Positions 62,926-64,000 of a stretch of 64,000 nucleotides of DNA are shown one piece after another (position 1 is the first letter of the stretch; the number at the start of each line of letters is the position of its first letter). Below the pieces are notes generated by a model. The model did not search any database, was not told the DNA's origin, and saw only the letters and a list, made by a program, of their open reading frames with translations. A program made the translations under genes and the position numbers. This DNA comes from Archaeoglobus veneficus SNP6. GTDB lineage: Archaea; Halobacteriota; Archaeoglobi; Archaeoglobales; Archaeoglobaceae. The stretch lies in assembly GCF_000194625.1 (NCBI RefSeq), contig NC_015320.1, positions 248,001 to 312,000 on the forward strand, given 5' to 3'.

Positions 62926-64000
62926 CGTACCATCTCCAGACTTTTTGAAGGGCCTTTAAAAGGAGCTTGAATGGCCTGACTTCCCCTCCCGATTCAATCT
63001 CCCACCAGGGCTTGAGCTGGAGGCACTTGGCAATTAAAACCCGCTCTTCCTCTTCGTTTAACTCCGGCCTGTCGGTTCTTGAATAGCAGTACCTTACGAG
63101 AGGTCTTGCAACGTCCGAAACGTACTCGTAGAGACTTATGCCGTGGAAGTACTTTTTAAGCCTTCTCCTGTCCACCTCGCCAATGTCTGGTCTGGGCACT
63201 TTTGCGTCCTTCTGCAGGCTGTGAAGCAGGTGTATGGCCGTTTCGACTTCAAGGTCTGCAAGCTCATCGTTCAGCCACTCCAGAAGCCTCTTTACGAATT
63301 CGGAGTTCAGCTTCTCTACGACGCTCTGAATGTGCATCTTGAGGGCCTTAAGCACAATAACAGTGTGTTCTCCCGACACCTCGTTCCTCTGGGGGGTTAT
63401 GTGGATAGGGGAGAAGTCGTTTTTCAGCCAGAACCGCAGCAGTTCGGGCGAGACACCAAAGCCCGAGCCAATCCAGTCGAGCTCGTTCCCCGAAGCCCAG
63501 TCGATGAGCCTCTGCAATCCAAAGCTGCCTATACCCATCTTCATAACCGACGGATGCGTTGCAATCCTGACAATTCTCACACCCATTAGCTCCGGGAAAT
63601 CGTAGTCCCAGTAGTGCTTCAGCACGAGGTCGGGGATGATCTGCCCCCTCGGTTTGTATCCGTCTGCCATCTTCTTCATCAGTTCCTCGCCTATCCCTCC
63701 TTCAATTGCTATGTGAATCGAACAGACGGTTTTGCCGTTAACGGCAACGCGGAATGGAAAGTGGTTCGGCATGTCTGCAAGTATTACAACGTCTGATGGC
63801 CTGTTCCTGTAGTGTGCGAGTACGTATATCCCAAAGAACTCTCTTAACAGTTTCTCGTCGTTGAACATCTCGTCCTTGTCTATCGCCTCGAACGTGAGCC
63901 TGCCACGCTTTATCGCCTCTAAATCGTCTTCGTCAAGTTCTGCTGGCTGGGCGTCAAGCAGAAGGACGTCGTAGAGCCACGCCTCGATTGGGTCGCCTTT
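62906..64000 (-). CDS. tmcA: tRNA(Met) cytidine acetyltransferase TmcA/Kre33-like, C-terminal part (5' end outside window)
   Basis: The readable C-terminal about 365 residues of a TmcA family protein. The acetyl-CoA binding GNAT-like part has RIVRIATHPSVMKMGIGSFGLQRLIDW (about 100-126 of the visible M-start), and 'LDWIGSGFGVSPELLRFW' follows. TmcA couples an RNA-helicase-like domain to acetylation of cytidine at the tRNA anticodon or in rRNA. The helicase part lies beyond the window. An ASCH gene overlaps the 3' end. Confidence 0.9.
   Translation of the reverse strand, partial: KGDPIEAWLYDVLLLDAQPAELDEDDLEAIKRGRLTFEAIDKDEMFNDEKLLREFFGIYVLAHYRNRPSDVVILADMPNHFPFRVAVNGKTVCSIHIAIEGGIGEELMKKMADGYKPRGQIIPDLVLKHYWDYDFPELMGVRIVRIATHPSVMKMGIGSFGLQRLIDWASGNELDWIGSGFGVSPELLRFWLKNDFSPIHITPQRNEVSGEHTVIVLKALKMHIQSVVEKLNSEFVKRLLEWLNDELADLEVETAIHLLHSLQKDAKVPRPDIGEVDRRRLKKYFHGISLYEYVSDVARPLVRYCYSRTDRPELNEEEERVLIAKCLQLKPWWEIESGGEVRPFKLLLKALQKVWRWYDDGDKL

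Noticed and set aside
1-64000. CRISPR arrays or replication-origin repeats
   Set aside because: No regularly spaced 24-37 bp repeats and no origin-type repeat cluster were seen anywhere in the window; an exhaustive computed search was not possible.

Overview
The window looks like a chromosomal segment of a hyperthermophilic euryarchaeon of the Archaeoglobales (Archaeoglobus, Ferroglobus or Geoglobus type). The lipid genes (geranylgeranylglyceryl phosphate synthase and its UbiA-type partner), the A-type ATP synthase, a PriS-type primase, KEOPS Pcc1, KptA, TmcA and a tRNA-Tyr with an intron are archaeal. CofD (coenzyme F420) and Ftr (tetrahydromethanopterin C1 pathway), together with acetyl-CoA synthetase, acetate-type symporter genes and multiheme c-type cytochromes, fit that order. 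The species cannot be named from this sequence alone.

Layout: 1-1957 has the end of an aminotransferase gene and a CPA1 antiporter. 2065-6086 is a two-gene unit (HD-domain phosphohydrolase plus a YwgA-like protein) broken by two different insertion sequences. In both genes, removing the element and one copy of its target duplication restores one full-length reading frame. 6189-7263 has a primase-like gene and a MoaD/ThiS-like gene. 7445-16369 is a complete A-type ATP synthase operon (H, I, K, small ORF, K, E, C, F, A, B, D) with two DNA-identical proteolipid genes around an unknown 60-residue membrane protein. 16388-23403 holds housekeeping genes (MazG-like, GNAT, M20 hydrolase, ZIP transporter, DUF1998 helicase, an AsnB-like protein). 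23404-25978 is a small AT-rich accessory patch, where an IS6-like element splits a gene for a papain/C39-like protein.

25979-31063 is a leftward block (DRTGG/BioD-like protein, RecJ-like DHH protein, Pcc1, zinc-finger protein, nucleotidyltransferase-like protein, CofD). 31176-34272 encodes the class III ribonucleotide reductase system (NrdD, a CPKC redoxin, NrdG). It is followed by a heavily frameshifted TIGR00300-type pseudogene and glyA. 36868-45507 is an acetate-use and regulation module: acs, DUF4212 plus Na+/solute symporter, a DUF1646 transporter, a CBS/DUF294 nucleotidyltransferase, a DEDDh exonuclease and a cNMP/CBS/DUF294-like protein whose nucleotidyltransferase motif is degraded. 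45594-52293 continues with kptA, ftr, TIGR00304 membrane proteins, an RNA m5C methylase, a rhodanese lipoprotein and the two archaeal lipid genes. tRNA-Tyr lies at 52625-52726. A winged-helix regulator, a chemoreceptor and cheW follow, then a UPF0175/PIN toxin-antitoxin pair, multiheme cytochrome genes and a cytochrome remnant, gatCA, and the 3' part of tmcA at the right edge.

The main observations are three insertion sequences with readable ends and target duplications in genes that can be reconstructed exactly; the duplicated proteolipid gene enclosing an unknown small membrane protein; and the transporter/nucleotidyltransferase/exonuclease neighbourhood, which may be an undescribed post-translational control circuit. 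Assignments rest on recognised motifs and gene order; no database search was run.
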